A DNA stretch of 64,000 nucleotides, taken from Halomonas korlensis (GTDB taxonomy: Bacteria; Pseudomonadota; Gammaproteobacteria; Pseudomonadales; Halomonadaceae). Under the pieces are notes generated by a model. It made no database searches. It was not told the origin of the DNA and was given only the letters and a program-made list of their open reading frames with translations. Positions 54,342 through 61,061 of this stretch are shown here, one piece after another (position 1 is the first letter of the stretch; the number at the start of each line of letters is the position of its first letter). Where the stretch lies: contig NZ_FPBP01000011.1 in the NCBI RefSeq assembly GCF_900116705.1, positions 1 to 64,000 of the forward strand, read 5' to 3'. The position numbers were made by a program, and so were the translations under genes.

Positions 54342-54978
54342 ATGTAGTGCCAAGAACGACTTCATACGTACTTTTCTCCGAGCATCCACCGATGACCAGA
54401 ACGCCAGTCGTGCCTGTGAGTCGCTGATATCCTTCACGGAAGAGAAAGGCGCTAGGATCGCATCGTGGTACATCGAGAACGCCAGCGGGACCAACGTCAA
54501 CCGGACAGAACTAGCGCGACTCATCGATGACTCACAGCCGGGAGACATTCTCCTTGTCGAGCAGGTCGACCGTCTGACCCGACTGACGAAAGGCGATTGG
54601 GACAGGCTCAAGGGAGCCATCCAGAGCGCTGGTCTTCGGGTCGTCTCCCTAGACCTTCCCACCAGCCATACAGCCTTGACCGTCAATGCCAATGATGACT
54701 TCACAGGGCGCATGATCGATGCTGTCAACGCCATGTTGCTGGACATGCTGGCGGCTGTCGCTCGGAAGGATTATGAGGACAGGAGAAGGCGTCAGGCTGA
54801 GGGCATCACCAAGGCGAAGGAACAGGGCCGCTATAAAGGCCGACCAGTGGACGAGCAGAAGCATCGGCGCATTGTCGAGCTGAGGGCTCAGGGCTTCAGC
54901 GTTCGCAAGACAGCGGACATCATCGGTTGTGGGATCAGCACCGTTCAGCGGGCCGATAAGCGGGCATCGGTTGGTTAA
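54319..54978 (+). CDS. Serine recombinase (resolvase/invertase family)
   Basis: A 219-residue resolvase-type protein. The catalytic region FIRTFLRASTDDQNASRA contains the nucleophile Ser (in the RxS motif); DILLVEQVDRLTRLTKGDW is the second block; a C-terminal HTH follows (RRIVELRAQGFSVRKTADIIGCGISTVQRA). Similar proteins resolve cointegrates or invert DNA in plasmids and transposons. The start is uncertain: ATG 54319 precedes the domain by 16 residues but lacks a strong ribosome site. No transposase is adjacent. Confidence 0.87.
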   Translation: MNICGCSSCSAKNDFIRTFLRASTDDQNASRACESLISFTEEKGARIASWYIENASGTNVNRTELARLIDDSQPGDILLVEQVDRLTRLTKGDWDRLKGAIQSAGLRVVSLDLPTSHTALTVNANDDFTGRMIDAVNAMLLDMLAAVARKDYEDRRRRQAEGITKAKEQGRYKGRPVDEQKHRRIVELRAQGFSVRKTADIIGCGISTVQRADKRASVG

Positions 54979-55205
54979 TCAAGGAGTGGATAGGAAGGAG
55001 ACGCTGAGACAATGAGAAGGGCAGGGCCATGTTGAGCCTGTCTTTATGTCAGCGGTGTATCTTTAAGCTCTAATTTTAAGATCGGTGTTTTAATCTGCTA
55101 GTTCGATTACCTGAAATTCTTCATGCTGTTATGTGTAGAATCCTAACTGTGTGGCAAGACAAGCCCACAAAAAAACCAAAAATATACAGACCAGGAGATG
55201 CAGCA

Positions 55206-55379
55206 ATGTGGCTGAAACTGGAACGCAGGGGAATCGAAATACGTTTGTGTAGCCTCATCGTTAGGCTGGTGTTAGGCGATGTCTTCATCCGCGTACCGAT
55301 AATCGGACAGGTAGCCTGGAACTCGGAAGGGCTGTACATGGATCGGTGGGCGGATGCTAAGCATGACCCAGTGCTGTAA
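55206..55379 (+). CDS. possible small ORF, unknown
   Basis: A 57-residue ORF starting at ATG 55206 with AGGAG 8 bp upstream. The chain has a hydrophobic stretch (LCSLIVRLVLGDVFI) and reads plausibly (WLKLERRGIEIR). No family recognised. The ribosome site is the main support. Confidence 0.35.
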   Translation: MWLKLERRGIEIRLCSLIVRLVLGDVFIRVPIIGQVAWNSEGLYMDRWADAKHDPVL

Positions 55380-55505
55380 CCCTAGACGGAGCCTCGGAGT
55401 TCGGTAGAAGCTCACCGCTCCGCTCGGTTCCTGATGCTCAAGCTTGGGGGATGGGTGTCCGTACGTGTCGTTCATTCCCCACAGCCGCTCGGCGAGGACG
55501 CCTCA

Positions 55506-55808
55506 TCATGGGTATCGAAAAGTCGATCTCTTGACCAGCCATGGGTCCAGCTCCAGGGGCACCGTGGGTAATCGCGCTGCTCTATATACATCAATACCAT
55601 CTCGGATATTCGCCACAAAATAGCCTGGGTGGTCGTATAGTTGGGAGACCATTGGCAGGATTCCCGTTTCGCTGTCGCTGTAGCGTTCACACGGAATCAG
55701 ACACTCAAGCCCCCACCAAGTCGATGGATCACATGCAGTTCGAATCCATGTGTGTCTGCACTTCCCGCCACATGAGGAAATCGACAGGACCAACGCCTTG
55801 ACGGTCAT
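55506..55808 (-). CDS. possible hypothetical protein in low-density region
   Basis: A 100-residue ORF; the latter half (CERYSDSETGILPMVSQLYDHPGY and onward, quoted here as SQLYDHPGYFVANIRDGI) reads like protein, but the N-terminal part is Ser/Cys-rich. GGGGGAG lies about 10 bp before ATG 55808. It lies left of the putative phage att site. A shorter ORF in another frame overlaps it, so the call is tentative. Confidence 0.3.
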   Translation of the reverse strand: MTVKALVLSISSCGGKCRHTWIRTACDPSTWWGLECLIPCERYSDSETGILPMVSQLYDHPGYFVANIRDGIDVYRAARLPTVPLELDPWLVKRSTFRYP

Positions 55809-55875
55809 TCAGAGATGACTCCCCCAATCGCATGGTGGTCGATAAGATGAGGGTATCACTGGAGCGGAGATCAAG

Positions 55876-55909
55876 TGTAGCCACTTCTGTAGCCATTTCC
55901 TGTAGCACC
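55876..55909. repeat. three short direct repeats near the putative att core
   Basis: TGTAGCCACTTC (55876-55887), TGTAGCCATTTCC (55888-55900) and TGTAGCACC (55901-55909) are tandem 12-13 bp repeats (the last shorter). They lie 56 bp from the tRNA-like core and could be integrase arm-type sites. Confidence 0.5.
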
Positions 55910-55964
55910 TAAACCCATGAAAGGCGGGAAATCTTTTTAAGATCAAAAGGTTAAAAGGCTGCTT

Positions 55965-55984
55965 GAGCGGGTGAAGGAATCGAA
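55965..55984 (-). other. tRNA 3'-end-like sequence, putative prophage att core
   Basis: On the minus strand the 20 bases read TTCGATTCCTTCACCCGCTC, the T-loop plus acceptor 3' side of a bacterial tRNA; tRNA-Gly types end CACCCGCTCCA. There is no full tRNA around it and it is one base short of the usual tRNA-Gly arm. It lies at the left edge of phage genes, as expected for the remnant made when a phage integrates in a tRNA gene. Unproven without the second copy. Confidence 0.4.
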
Positions 55985-56140
55985 GCGCCCCGTATTTCCT
56001 CGTTCTGAATCGGATAATCAGCTGACCCATACACGAGGCCATACATGCTGCTGCCGACTGGCCACCGCTCACCCTGTTTAACGATACGCCCAGCATATCT
56101 GATGGGCGTAACATCGGGTAGGGATCGCCGGGCAGGGCGG

Positions 56141-56334
56141 TCAGAGCGTCTTCGCTCTTTCCCACCAGGTCCGCATCCATTCGTCGACCTCATGTTCCAG
56201 CCAGTAGTTCGGCGCCTGGCGGGATGTGCCATCCTTCCTCGGCCGAGGAAAGGCCGGGCCGTTCTCCATCAGGTCGAAAAGTGTGGTGCGCTCACGCCCG
56301 ATTTCTTGCACACATCCCGCGTGCGCAGGAACAT
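56141..56334 (-). pseudogene. AlpA/MerR-type excisionase-like gene, frameshifted
   Basis: The first ten codons from ATG 56334 read MFLRTRDVCK, the normal start of a small phage AlpA-like HTH protein. The continuation IGRERTTLFDLMENGPAFP, then KDGTSRQAPNYWLEHEVDEW, is in the next frame. Adding one base near 56305 (CAAGAAATC to CAAGGAAATC) joins them into a 64-residue protein. The ATG overlaps the stop of the upstream gene (TGATG), which supports this start. As written the gene is broken; a sequencing indel is the alternative. Confidence 0.75.
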
Positions 56335-56624
56335 CAAGAGTTGCTGTTCGTAGAGTTATCAAGGATTCCATGACGACTGCCTGCCGGTCGCAACCTCTGA
56401 CAATTGACGGCGGCGATCTTTTTCCAGTCCGGATGGCCGGTGCGCACCTGGGGCGCGATGTCCCGGGCCGCCTCGGCTTGCCACAACACCACAGCGTGGC
56501 AGTAGTCCTCAAGGGCGGCTTGCTCTACCTGGCGGCCGGTGCCGGTGGCCCAGACCAGGCCCCAGCCCACGCCAGCCAGGGCGAGGATCTGCAACGCGGT
56601 GATGAGCGAGGTATGGGGGAACAT
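56334..56624 (-). CDS. Phage hypothetical protein with signal/TM segment
   Basis: A 96-residue protein with an N-terminal hydrophobic helix (LITALQILALAGVGWGLVWA) and a soluble tail (EDYCHAVVLWQAEAARD, WKKIAAVNCQRLR). I have seen this pattern in small membrane proteins of Halomonas and Pseudomonas phages, but no function is known. Its stop codon overlaps the start of the excisionase-like gene. Confidence 0.6.
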   Translation of the reverse strand: MFPHTSLITALQILALAGVGWGLVWATGTGRQVEQAALEDYCHAVVLWQAEAARDIAPQVRTGHPDWKKIAAVNCQRLRPAGSRHGILDNSTNSNS

Positions 56625-56646
56625 GCGGTGTGGGCGTTAGTCAGGC

Positions 56647-56940
56647 TCACGACGATTGCCCCTCTGCCAGCAGGTCCTCGAGCTTGGCGATCATCTCGGG
56701 CAGGGCGTTGGCGGGCGCACTTTCTGAGGTGCCCCGCCTGTGGAGGTGCACTTGCTTGTCGTAGATAGCGCTGGTGACTGTCTTGTCAGCGGGGCAGACG
56801 CACACGCTGAAATCCCAGCAGCTCGGCGTGAGGCTGACATGGGCGTGGTACCGCCCGGCGAGGCTGACATCGATGGCGAGATCGGTAATCCGCGAGATCA
56901 GCAGACGATGGACGGTCGAGAGTTCGGTTAAGGTGGTCAT
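56647..56940 (-). CDS. Phage hypothetical protein
   Basis: A 97-residue protein of unknown function with a Cys-containing beta region (SCWDFSVCVCPADKTV) and an acidic C-terminal helix (ALPEMIAKLEDLLAEG). It lies in the leftward phage operon between two other small genes, 7 bp after one of them. Confidence 0.6.
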   Translation of the reverse strand: MTTLTELSTVHRLLISRITDLAIDVSLAGRYHAHVSLTPSCWDFSVCVCPADKTVTSAIYDKQVHLHRRGTSESAPANALPEMIAKLEDLLAEGQSS

Positions 56941-56947
56941 TATTCTC

Positions 56948-57160
56948 TCACTGCAGCCGGATGAAGGTCGGGAACTTTTTGATCACACTTTCACGGGTTT
57001 CCATGGTGACCACGACACCCTGCTTGGCCGAGCGCACGGCAAGGACGATCTCGAACAAGTGACCGGAGTCGAGGGCGTCGCGAGCCTGATTGGCGACCTG
57101 CTGGGTCTTGAGCTCGTCGCCCATGCTGGAAAGAGCCTGCTCGATGGTGGTAATGGCCAT
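56948..57160 (-). CDS. Phage hypothetical protein
   Basis: A 70-residue soluble protein, helical at the N-terminus (TTIEQALSSMGDELKTQQVANQARDAL, partial) and with a beta hairpin after (FEIVLAVRSAKQGVVVTMETRE). Unknown function. AAGGA precedes ATG 57160 by 10 bp, inside the end of the LuxR-type HTH gene. Confidence 0.6.
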   Translation of the reverse strand: MAITTIEQALSSMGDELKTQQVANQARDALDSGHLFEIVLAVRSAKQGVVVTMETRESVIKKFPTFIRLQ

Positions 57161-57163
57161 GAG

Positions 57164-57362
57164 TTATGCTTCCTTGCAGAACTGTTCTTGGGTGCGGTGG
57201 ACACGGAGCCGGGTCACGTTTCGCAGCCCGACCCTGGCGCAGGCGAGAACAATCTGGCGTCGCACGGCGCCTACCGAGCAATTTAGGATGACAGCAGTTT
57301 TTTCCACTGTGTGGCCTTTGGGCGCAGAGTTCGAGGATCTGCGTTTGGCGTTTTGTTAGCAT
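57164..57362 (-). pseudogene. LuxR-type HTH protein, frameshifted
   Basis: From ATG 57362 the first codons read MLTKRQTQILELCAQ, the start of a LuxR-type HTH. The continuation GHTVEKTAVILNCSVGAVRRQIVLACARVGLRNVTRLRVHRTQ (partial) is in the next frame, ending at TAA 57164. One extra base near 57317-57319 (CAAAGG for CAAGG) breaks the frame; removing it gives a 65-residue protein. It should be the first gene of the leftward operon after the TACGTA operator. Confidence 0.78.
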
Positions 57363-57375
57363 CACGGAGGGCTCT

Positions 57376-57400
57376 TACGTATTTTATATAAAAATACGTA
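57376..57400. promoter_or_regulatory. phage operator (TACGTATTTT inverted repeat)
   Basis: A perfect 10-bp inverted repeat, TACGTATTTT (57376-57385) with AAAATACGTA (57391-57400), 5-bp spacer. It lies 14 bp upstream of the leftward gene start at 57362, where a repressor would block transcription. A TACGTA core recurs before the cro-like gene. Confidence 0.65.
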
Positions 57401-57444
57401 TATATGCGTAAAATATCCAGTGATACGCATACCTATGCAGACAA

Positions 57445-57472
57445 AAAAAACCGGCGCTTGGGCCGGTTTTTT
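57445..57472. terminator. bidirectional rho-independent terminator
   Basis: A GC core CCGGC/GCCGG flanked by an A-run and a T-run (AAAAAACCGGC at 57445-57455, GCCGGTTTTTT at 57462-57472). On the minus strand it ends the LexA-boxed small gene 22 bp earlier. Confidence 0.85.
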
Positions 57473-57493
57473 AGTGCGGGGGTGTGATTGCTG

Positions 57494-57670
57494 CTAAGAG
57501 TATTCGTTATTGCTCATGTAATTGGCGCCATCGTAATGGCTGGCCAAGACGCGTCGCACGCTCTCGGAAACATGGAGCACCTGGGCTGGCGCCGGCCGAT
57601 TATCGGAGTACTCGTCTGCTGCGTTTTTCGTGGTCGCGCTGGGGGATTCCGGTGCGTGCTTCATTTTCAT
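57494..57670 (-). CDS. Small phage ORF under a LexA box, candidate antirepressor
   Basis: A 58-residue polar ORF starting ATG 57670 and ending at 57494. The C-terminal half (LHVSESVRRVLASHYDGANYMS) looks structured; the N-terminal half is Pro/Ser-rich. No family recognised. AGG lies 8 bp upstream and a LexA box 20 bp upstream; a terminator follows 22 bp after the stop. It lies in the same direction as, and downstream of, the repressor. Function is inferred only from context. Confidence 0.55.
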   Translation of the reverse strand: MKMKHAPESPSATTKNAADEYSDNRPAPAQVLHVSESVRRVLASHYDGANYMSNNEYS

Positions 57671-57689
57671 TCGCCCAACCTGAGAGACG

Positions 57690-57709
57690 GACTGTATTTT
57701 TATACAGTA
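57690..57709 (-). promoter_or_regulatory. LexA (SOS) box
   Basis: The core is CTGTATTTTTATACAG (57692-57707): CTGT, eight A/T bases, ACAG, the exact spacing of the gammaproteobacterial LexA site, within an inverted repeat ACTGTAT/ATACAGT. It ends 20 bp upstream of the small ORF start. Flanking bases TA on one side agree with the extended consensus. Confidence 0.82.
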
Positions 57710-57840
57710 CAATGGAAAGATGTATTAGGCCACCCCTCAGGGGTATGGTTAGTCTACATAGTACTAAAGTGTGGTTACATGCCTAATGCTAATAACTGCA
57801 TTTGCAACGCATAATTGTTGGGATGAGGTTGTAGTGCGCG

Positions 57841-57866
57841 CAAAAAACCCGCCTTGTGGGCGGGTC
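57841..57866 (-). terminator. rho-independent terminator (minus strand)
   Basis: On the minus strand GACCCGCC-type stem ACCCGCC pairs with GGCGGGT (57847-57853 with 57859-57865) and is followed by TTTTTTG. It overlaps the stop of the CxxC gene, ending its transcript. Confidence 0.85.
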
Positions 57867-58047
57867 AGAATAGCGTCAAGCATGGGACGTAGGCTTCATA
57901 AAGAAGCATTACTGCATACAAGCGTTCCATTGGCTCCTTAACCAGGTGGGCTCTTCCTCTGCCCGGAACATCCATGCGGACATTGAAGGTGAGGCTATAG
58001 GGCTTATCAGGCGATCTGCCTTTTCCGCACAAAAGGCAGATATTCAT
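57865..58047 (-). CDS. Small CxxC protein, phage unknown
   Basis: A 60-residue protein starting MNICLLCGKGR; the CxxC pair near the N-terminus may bind zinc, but a second pair is lacking. AAGGA lies 8 bp before ATG 58047. Between the repressor and the LexA-boxed gene, same direction, with its own terminator. Confidence 0.6.
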   Translation of the reverse strand: MNICLLCGKGRSPDKPYSLTFNVRMDVPGRGRAHLVKEPMERLYAVMLLYEAYVPCLTLF

Positions 58048-58165
58048 CAACCTCTTCCTTGAATGCCAATCGAAGGCCAGCCGGTATCTGCCTCGGGTTG
58101 GCCGATCCGCTTCCAGAACCCGAATTCAGCGCTGACGCGCATGCCTGCAAAAGCGGCTTTGTTGT

Positions 58166-58654
58166 TCAGCGACCGTTCGAAGGTGGCTTGTCGTGACCCG
58201 ACTGGCTTTCGGCTTCGAAAATCAAGGTTCCCAGGATAGTGGCCCGGGATTCCCCGGATCTCAGCATCGAGAGAGCAATGCTGCAGAGCGTCGTCGCCAT
58301 GCCTGCATCAACGGGCCGATCGGACTTTTTTATTGCCAGCTCAACCAGCTCAACCATTGTCGCGCCATCTTGAGCGTCGTCTTTTGACACCCGAGGTTCG
58401 GGATCGTCTGTATAGCCAGCCAGGTATCCCATATTAACACCATACAGTGAGGCCAGCTTCGCGAGCGTGGTCATTGGGATCGGCGACCTCTCCGACTTCC
58501 AGTCAGAGACGTACTGAGGGGACAGCTCCGAATCATGGGAGATCAGCTTTGACGTCCCACGTTCCTTGTGATGGTCGTGGAATGCCTGGGCCGCTTTCTT
58601 GACCCTCTCCCACACCAGCGCCCGGGAAGGTTCTGGGGCTTGTTGCTCGGACAT
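58166..58654 (-). CDS. CI-like phage repressor (HTH), no S24 domain
   Basis: A 162-residue protein with a helix-turn-helix in residues about 35-75 (SELSPQYVSDWKSERSPIPMTTLAKLASLYG, quoted in part as SPQYVSDWKSERSPIPM). The C-terminal 85 residues are helical and acidic; they lack the Ala-Gly cleavage site and Ser/Lys dyad of S24 autocleaving repressors such as lambda CI and LexA. Divergent from the cro-like gene across a 158-bp AT-rich operator region. Likely the lysogeny repressor. Confidence 0.8.
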   Translation of the reverse strand: MSEQQAPEPSRALVWERVKKAAQAFHDHHKERGTSKLISHDSELSPQYVSDWKSERSPIPMTTLAKLASLYGVNMGYLAGYTDDPEPRVSKDDAQDGATMVELVELAIKKSDRPVDAGMATTLCSIALSMLRSGESRATILGTLIFEAESQSGHDKPPSNGR

Positions 58655-58765
58655 CAACGGTTAGCTCCGCGGCATTTTTCGTATCGTATTACAAACATTC
58701 CAGCATTTTAACGGCAATCGGCGTAATTGTAATTCATCTGATATATAAAATTCTTGCCTATATAC

Positions 58766-58790
58766 GTTATTTACGTATTATTTACGTAGT
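58766..58790. promoter_or_regulatory. phage operator region, TACGTA repeats
   Basis: TACGTA occurs at 58772-58777 and 58783-58788, 11 bp apart (about one helical turn), with a related TACGTT just before. They lie 25-40 bp upstream of the cro-like start and resemble the operator at 57376. Confidence 0.65.
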
Positions 58791-58812
58791 AATCAAGTAT
58801 GAGGCCGGAAGC

Positions 58813-59112
58813 ATGTCAAACCCAGCACGAACCCCACCGCGGCTCGTCAACGAGCGTGACCGCTCACCTTCCCTTCGCCCAGTGACACTGCGTGACGTGC
58901 TCATCGACTGTGGAGGTCCTGCGCAGGTGGCAAAGCAGCTCGGCCTGGCAGTCACCACCGTTTATGACTGGTCTCGCAAAGGGCGCGTTCCGGATTCCGA
59001 TCTGAAGCACGTTCAATCGGGTGGCACCACCTACAGCGATTCCATCTCGAGCCTGCAGCGAACCGGGGGGCTGGCGCCTAGCGCGATACGTCGCATGGGC
59101 CGACGCCTGTAG
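58813..59112 (+). CDS. Cro-like HTH protein
   Basis: A 99-residue protein. The HTH is in GGPAQVAKQLGLAVTTVYDWSRKGRVP (residues about 34-60, quoted here as AQVAKQLGLAVTTVYDW). The C-terminal LQRTGGLAPSAIRRMGRRL is shared with small phage Cro-like proteins. First gene of the rightward early operon, opposite the repressor, which is the usual cI/cro switch layout. Confidence 0.78.
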   Translation: MSNPARTPPRLVNERDRSPSLRPVTLRDVLIDCGGPAQVAKQLGLAVTTVYDWSRKGRVPDSDLKHVQSGGTTYSDSISSLQRTGGLAPSAIRRMGRRL

Positions 59113-59146
59113 CCACCTCGCTATTTCCACGCCTGCTGGAGAGAAC

Positions 59147-59431
59147 ATGAACTACGCCGAAACTACGCCCTTATCGAAGTGCCGCGCGGCGCTGATCGAA
59201 GAGAGCCATCGACTCGAGCTCGAGATCAAGGCCGACGAGTGCGGTAACGATCACGCTGGCGCTCGTCGTCACCGGGCGCGATACCACATCGCGATGGCCG
59301 AACTTCACGCCCTCTCCGCCTACCTTCACCGCGGGATGCGCGGCGAGTTCGAGTGGGCGCGGCGTGATCACTTGCAACTGGCCCAGCAGTGCCGTGGCGA
59401 GCTGGCGCAGGTCGAGGGGCAGCGGGTATGA
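59147..59431 (+). CDS. Phage hypothetical protein
   Basis: A 94-residue helical, charged protein of unknown function (SKCRAALIEESHRLELEIKA, then HRARYHIAMAELHALSAYL). GGAGAG precedes ATG 59147. Its stop overlaps the start of the replication gene (ATGA). Confidence 0.65.
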   Translation: MNYAETTPLSKCRAALIEESHRLELEIKADECGNDHAGARRHRARYHIAMAELHALSAYLHRGMRGEFEWARRDHLQLAQQCRGELAQVEGQRV

Positions 59432-60456
59432 CATGCATCACTGCCGCCATGCTGCCGTCGCTGCTGGGTCGCCCGGTGGCCTATCAGCCTATTTTCACCA
59501 AGCTGCCCGGGGTGACCGTGGCGGCGGCGATCTTCCTGAGCCAGGCGCTGTTCCTCTGCAACACGCCCACCGCTCGCCGACGGGATGGCTGGTTCTGGAA
59601 AGAGCAGCAGGGCGAGAGCGACAGCTGGGAAGCCGAAACCGGCATGAGTGCCAAGCAGCAGGTGACCGCTCGCCGTCAGCTGATCCGGATCGGGGTCCTC
59701 GAGGAGGTGCGCAAGGGTGTCCCCGCGAAGACCTGGTACTGGGTGAATACCGAGGCACTGGCCCACCGGTTGGCCGAGGCGCTGAGCGATGACGAGCCGC
59801 CAGAACATCCCGCAAACCCTGATGATTCCCACAATCTCCCATCGAGAGAAACTGAAAACGCCCAAGCGGAGAATCAACAATCCCCCAACGGGAGTGCACA
59901 GAACTGCCCGAACGGAGATTTCTTACAGAGACTACTACAGAGAGTACCCCCTCTCTCTGGCGCGAGCGAGCCGAACGTGTTCGAGCGTGCCGCTCAGCAG
60001 ACTGACGACGGCCCCCCACCGCCGAGCCAGCCCCGCCGTCACCCGATGACCCTGGACTGGCAGCCCGACCCCGAGCAACTGGCCATGGCCTGTCAGCGTG
60101 CCGGCCTGCCTGACGATCTGACGGCCGCCCCCCACCAGCTGGCCAAGTTCACCGCCCACCACGCCGATCACCCGGCGCGCCAGCACAGCGCCACGGCGTG
60201 GACGGCCAAGCTTGTCGACTGGCTGCGCAACGATCTGCGCGCCGCCTCACCCGCTACCGGAGGAATCCCCCATGCGCAACGCCAACCAGCTGCTGGCGGA
60301 TACGACCGCAACCTTGAGCGCGACCGCATCGCCGAACAGCTCGCCAACCCGCACGACCAAAGCTGGGCCGACGGCATGTGGCCCGACGACGACGCTGAGC
60401 CCGGAGCGCAAGGAGGAAATCACGGCGCTGGTCAGCCAGGTGTTCACCCGGCTTGA
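59428..60456 (+). CDS. Phage replication protein with DnaT-like domain
   Basis: A 342-residue protein. The N-terminal 100 residues resemble a phage replication HTH region (VAAAIFLSQALFLCN, then WFWKEQQGE, TARRQLIRIGVLEEV). A disordered Pro/Gln/Asn-rich linker follows. Residues about 205-275 (DWQPDPEQLAMACQRAGLP to WLRNDLRAA) are a DnaT (DnaTII-like) domain, used in loading of the replicative helicase. The last 185 bp overlap the next gene in another frame. ATGA overlap with the upstream gene. Confidence 0.83.
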   Translation: MTCITAAMLPSLLGRPVAYQPIFTKLPGVTVAAAIFLSQALFLCNTPTARRRDGWFWKEQQGESDSWEAETGMSAKQQVTARRQLIRIGVLEEVRKGVPAKTWYWVNTEALAHRLAEALSDDEPPEHPANPDDSHNLPSRETENAQAENQQSPNGSAQNCPNGDFLQRLLQRVPPLSGASEPNVFERAAQQTDDGPPPPSQPRRHPMTLDWQPDPEQLAMACQRAGLPDDLTAAPHQLAKFTAHHADHPARQHSATAWTAKLVDWLRNDLRAASPATGGIPHAQRQPAAGGYDRNLERDRIAEQLANPHDQSWADGMWPDDDAEPGAQGGNHGAGQPGVHPA

Positions 60457-61060
60457 GGCGATCTTCCCGAGGACGTTCTCGAGTGCGTTCCCGAGTGCGG
60501 ACCTGCTCAAACTGAGCCGCCGCGAGCTGGCGCAGGAACTGGCCCGCTGGCCGACGCTGCCGACCCGGCAGGTGCTGGAACGCGGAATGAGCGAACTCAA
60601 GCGCGGGGGCAGTACCTGGCCGCCGACGATCCCGGCCCTGGTCGCGCTGCTGGCGCCGCAGCCGGCGGACTTCGGCATGACGGCCACCGCTGAGGCCTGG
60701 GCCGAGGTGAGCGCTCACGCCCATCATCCCGCCGACCATCGCTGGAGTCACGAGGCGGTGCGCCTGGCCGGCAGTGCCGTGGGCTGGTGGGAGATTGCTC
60801 GCGTGGTGCCAAGCCGGGTCGATCGCCTCGAGCGCCGCTTCGCCAAGCACTACGGCGCCCTGGTCAACCGGGTGATGGCGGGGGAGGACCTGACACCGCG
60901 CCAGCTGCTCGAGAGCGACCGCCAGCGCAGCGTGGCGGAACTGGCCGCGCGGGCAGGGCGTGAGCAAGCACAACAGCAGGCGGAGGCCGCGGGCCTGCCG
61001 CATTCGATGAGTGGTGCCCAGGGCCTACGGTCCATGCGTGCCGCACTGGGGAGGACCTGA
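60272..61060 (+). CDS. Phage replication protein P-like
   Basis: A 262-residue protein occupying the lambda P position. A polar N-terminus (Thr/Ser/Pro-rich) is followed by a helical region (SPERKEEITALVSQVFTRLEAIFP) and a domain with WPTLPTRQVLERGMSELKRGG. Lambda P-type proteins deliver DnaB helicase; here that is an inference from position and pattern. GGAGG lies 7 bp before ATG 60272. It begins inside the 3' end of the DnaT-like gene, in a different frame. Confidence 0.72.
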   Translation: MRNANQLLADTTATLSATASPNSSPTRTTKAGPTACGPTTTLSPERKEEITALVSQVFTRLEAIFPRTFSSAFPSADLLKLSRRELAQELARWPTLPTRQVLERGMSELKRGGSTWPPTIPALVALLAPQPADFGMTATAEAWAEVSAHAHHPADHRWSHEAVRLAGSAVGWWEIARVVPSRVDRLERRFAKHYGALVNRVMAGEDLTPRQLLESDRQRSVAELAARAGREQAQQQAEAAGLPHSMSGAQGLRSMRAALGRT

Positions 61061-61061
61061 C

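Noticed and set aside
55000..55960. Possible complete tRNA gene near the phage edge
   Set aside because: Only the T-arm/acceptor-like 20 bases are seen; no D arm or anticodon arm can be built around them.
55809..56232. Two overlapping minus-strand ORFs in the place where an integrase is expected
   Set aside because: Neither product shows the tyrosine or serine integrase residues, and one runs over the att-like sequence. They look like chance frames.
57488..57814. 108-codon plus-strand ORF
   Set aside because: It covers the LexA-boxed minus-strand gene, has no ribosome site and its product has no recognisable features.
58166..58654. Treating the repressor as a standard self-cleaving CI
   Set aside because: No Ala-Gly cleavage site or Ser/Lys catalytic pair is visible after the HTH.
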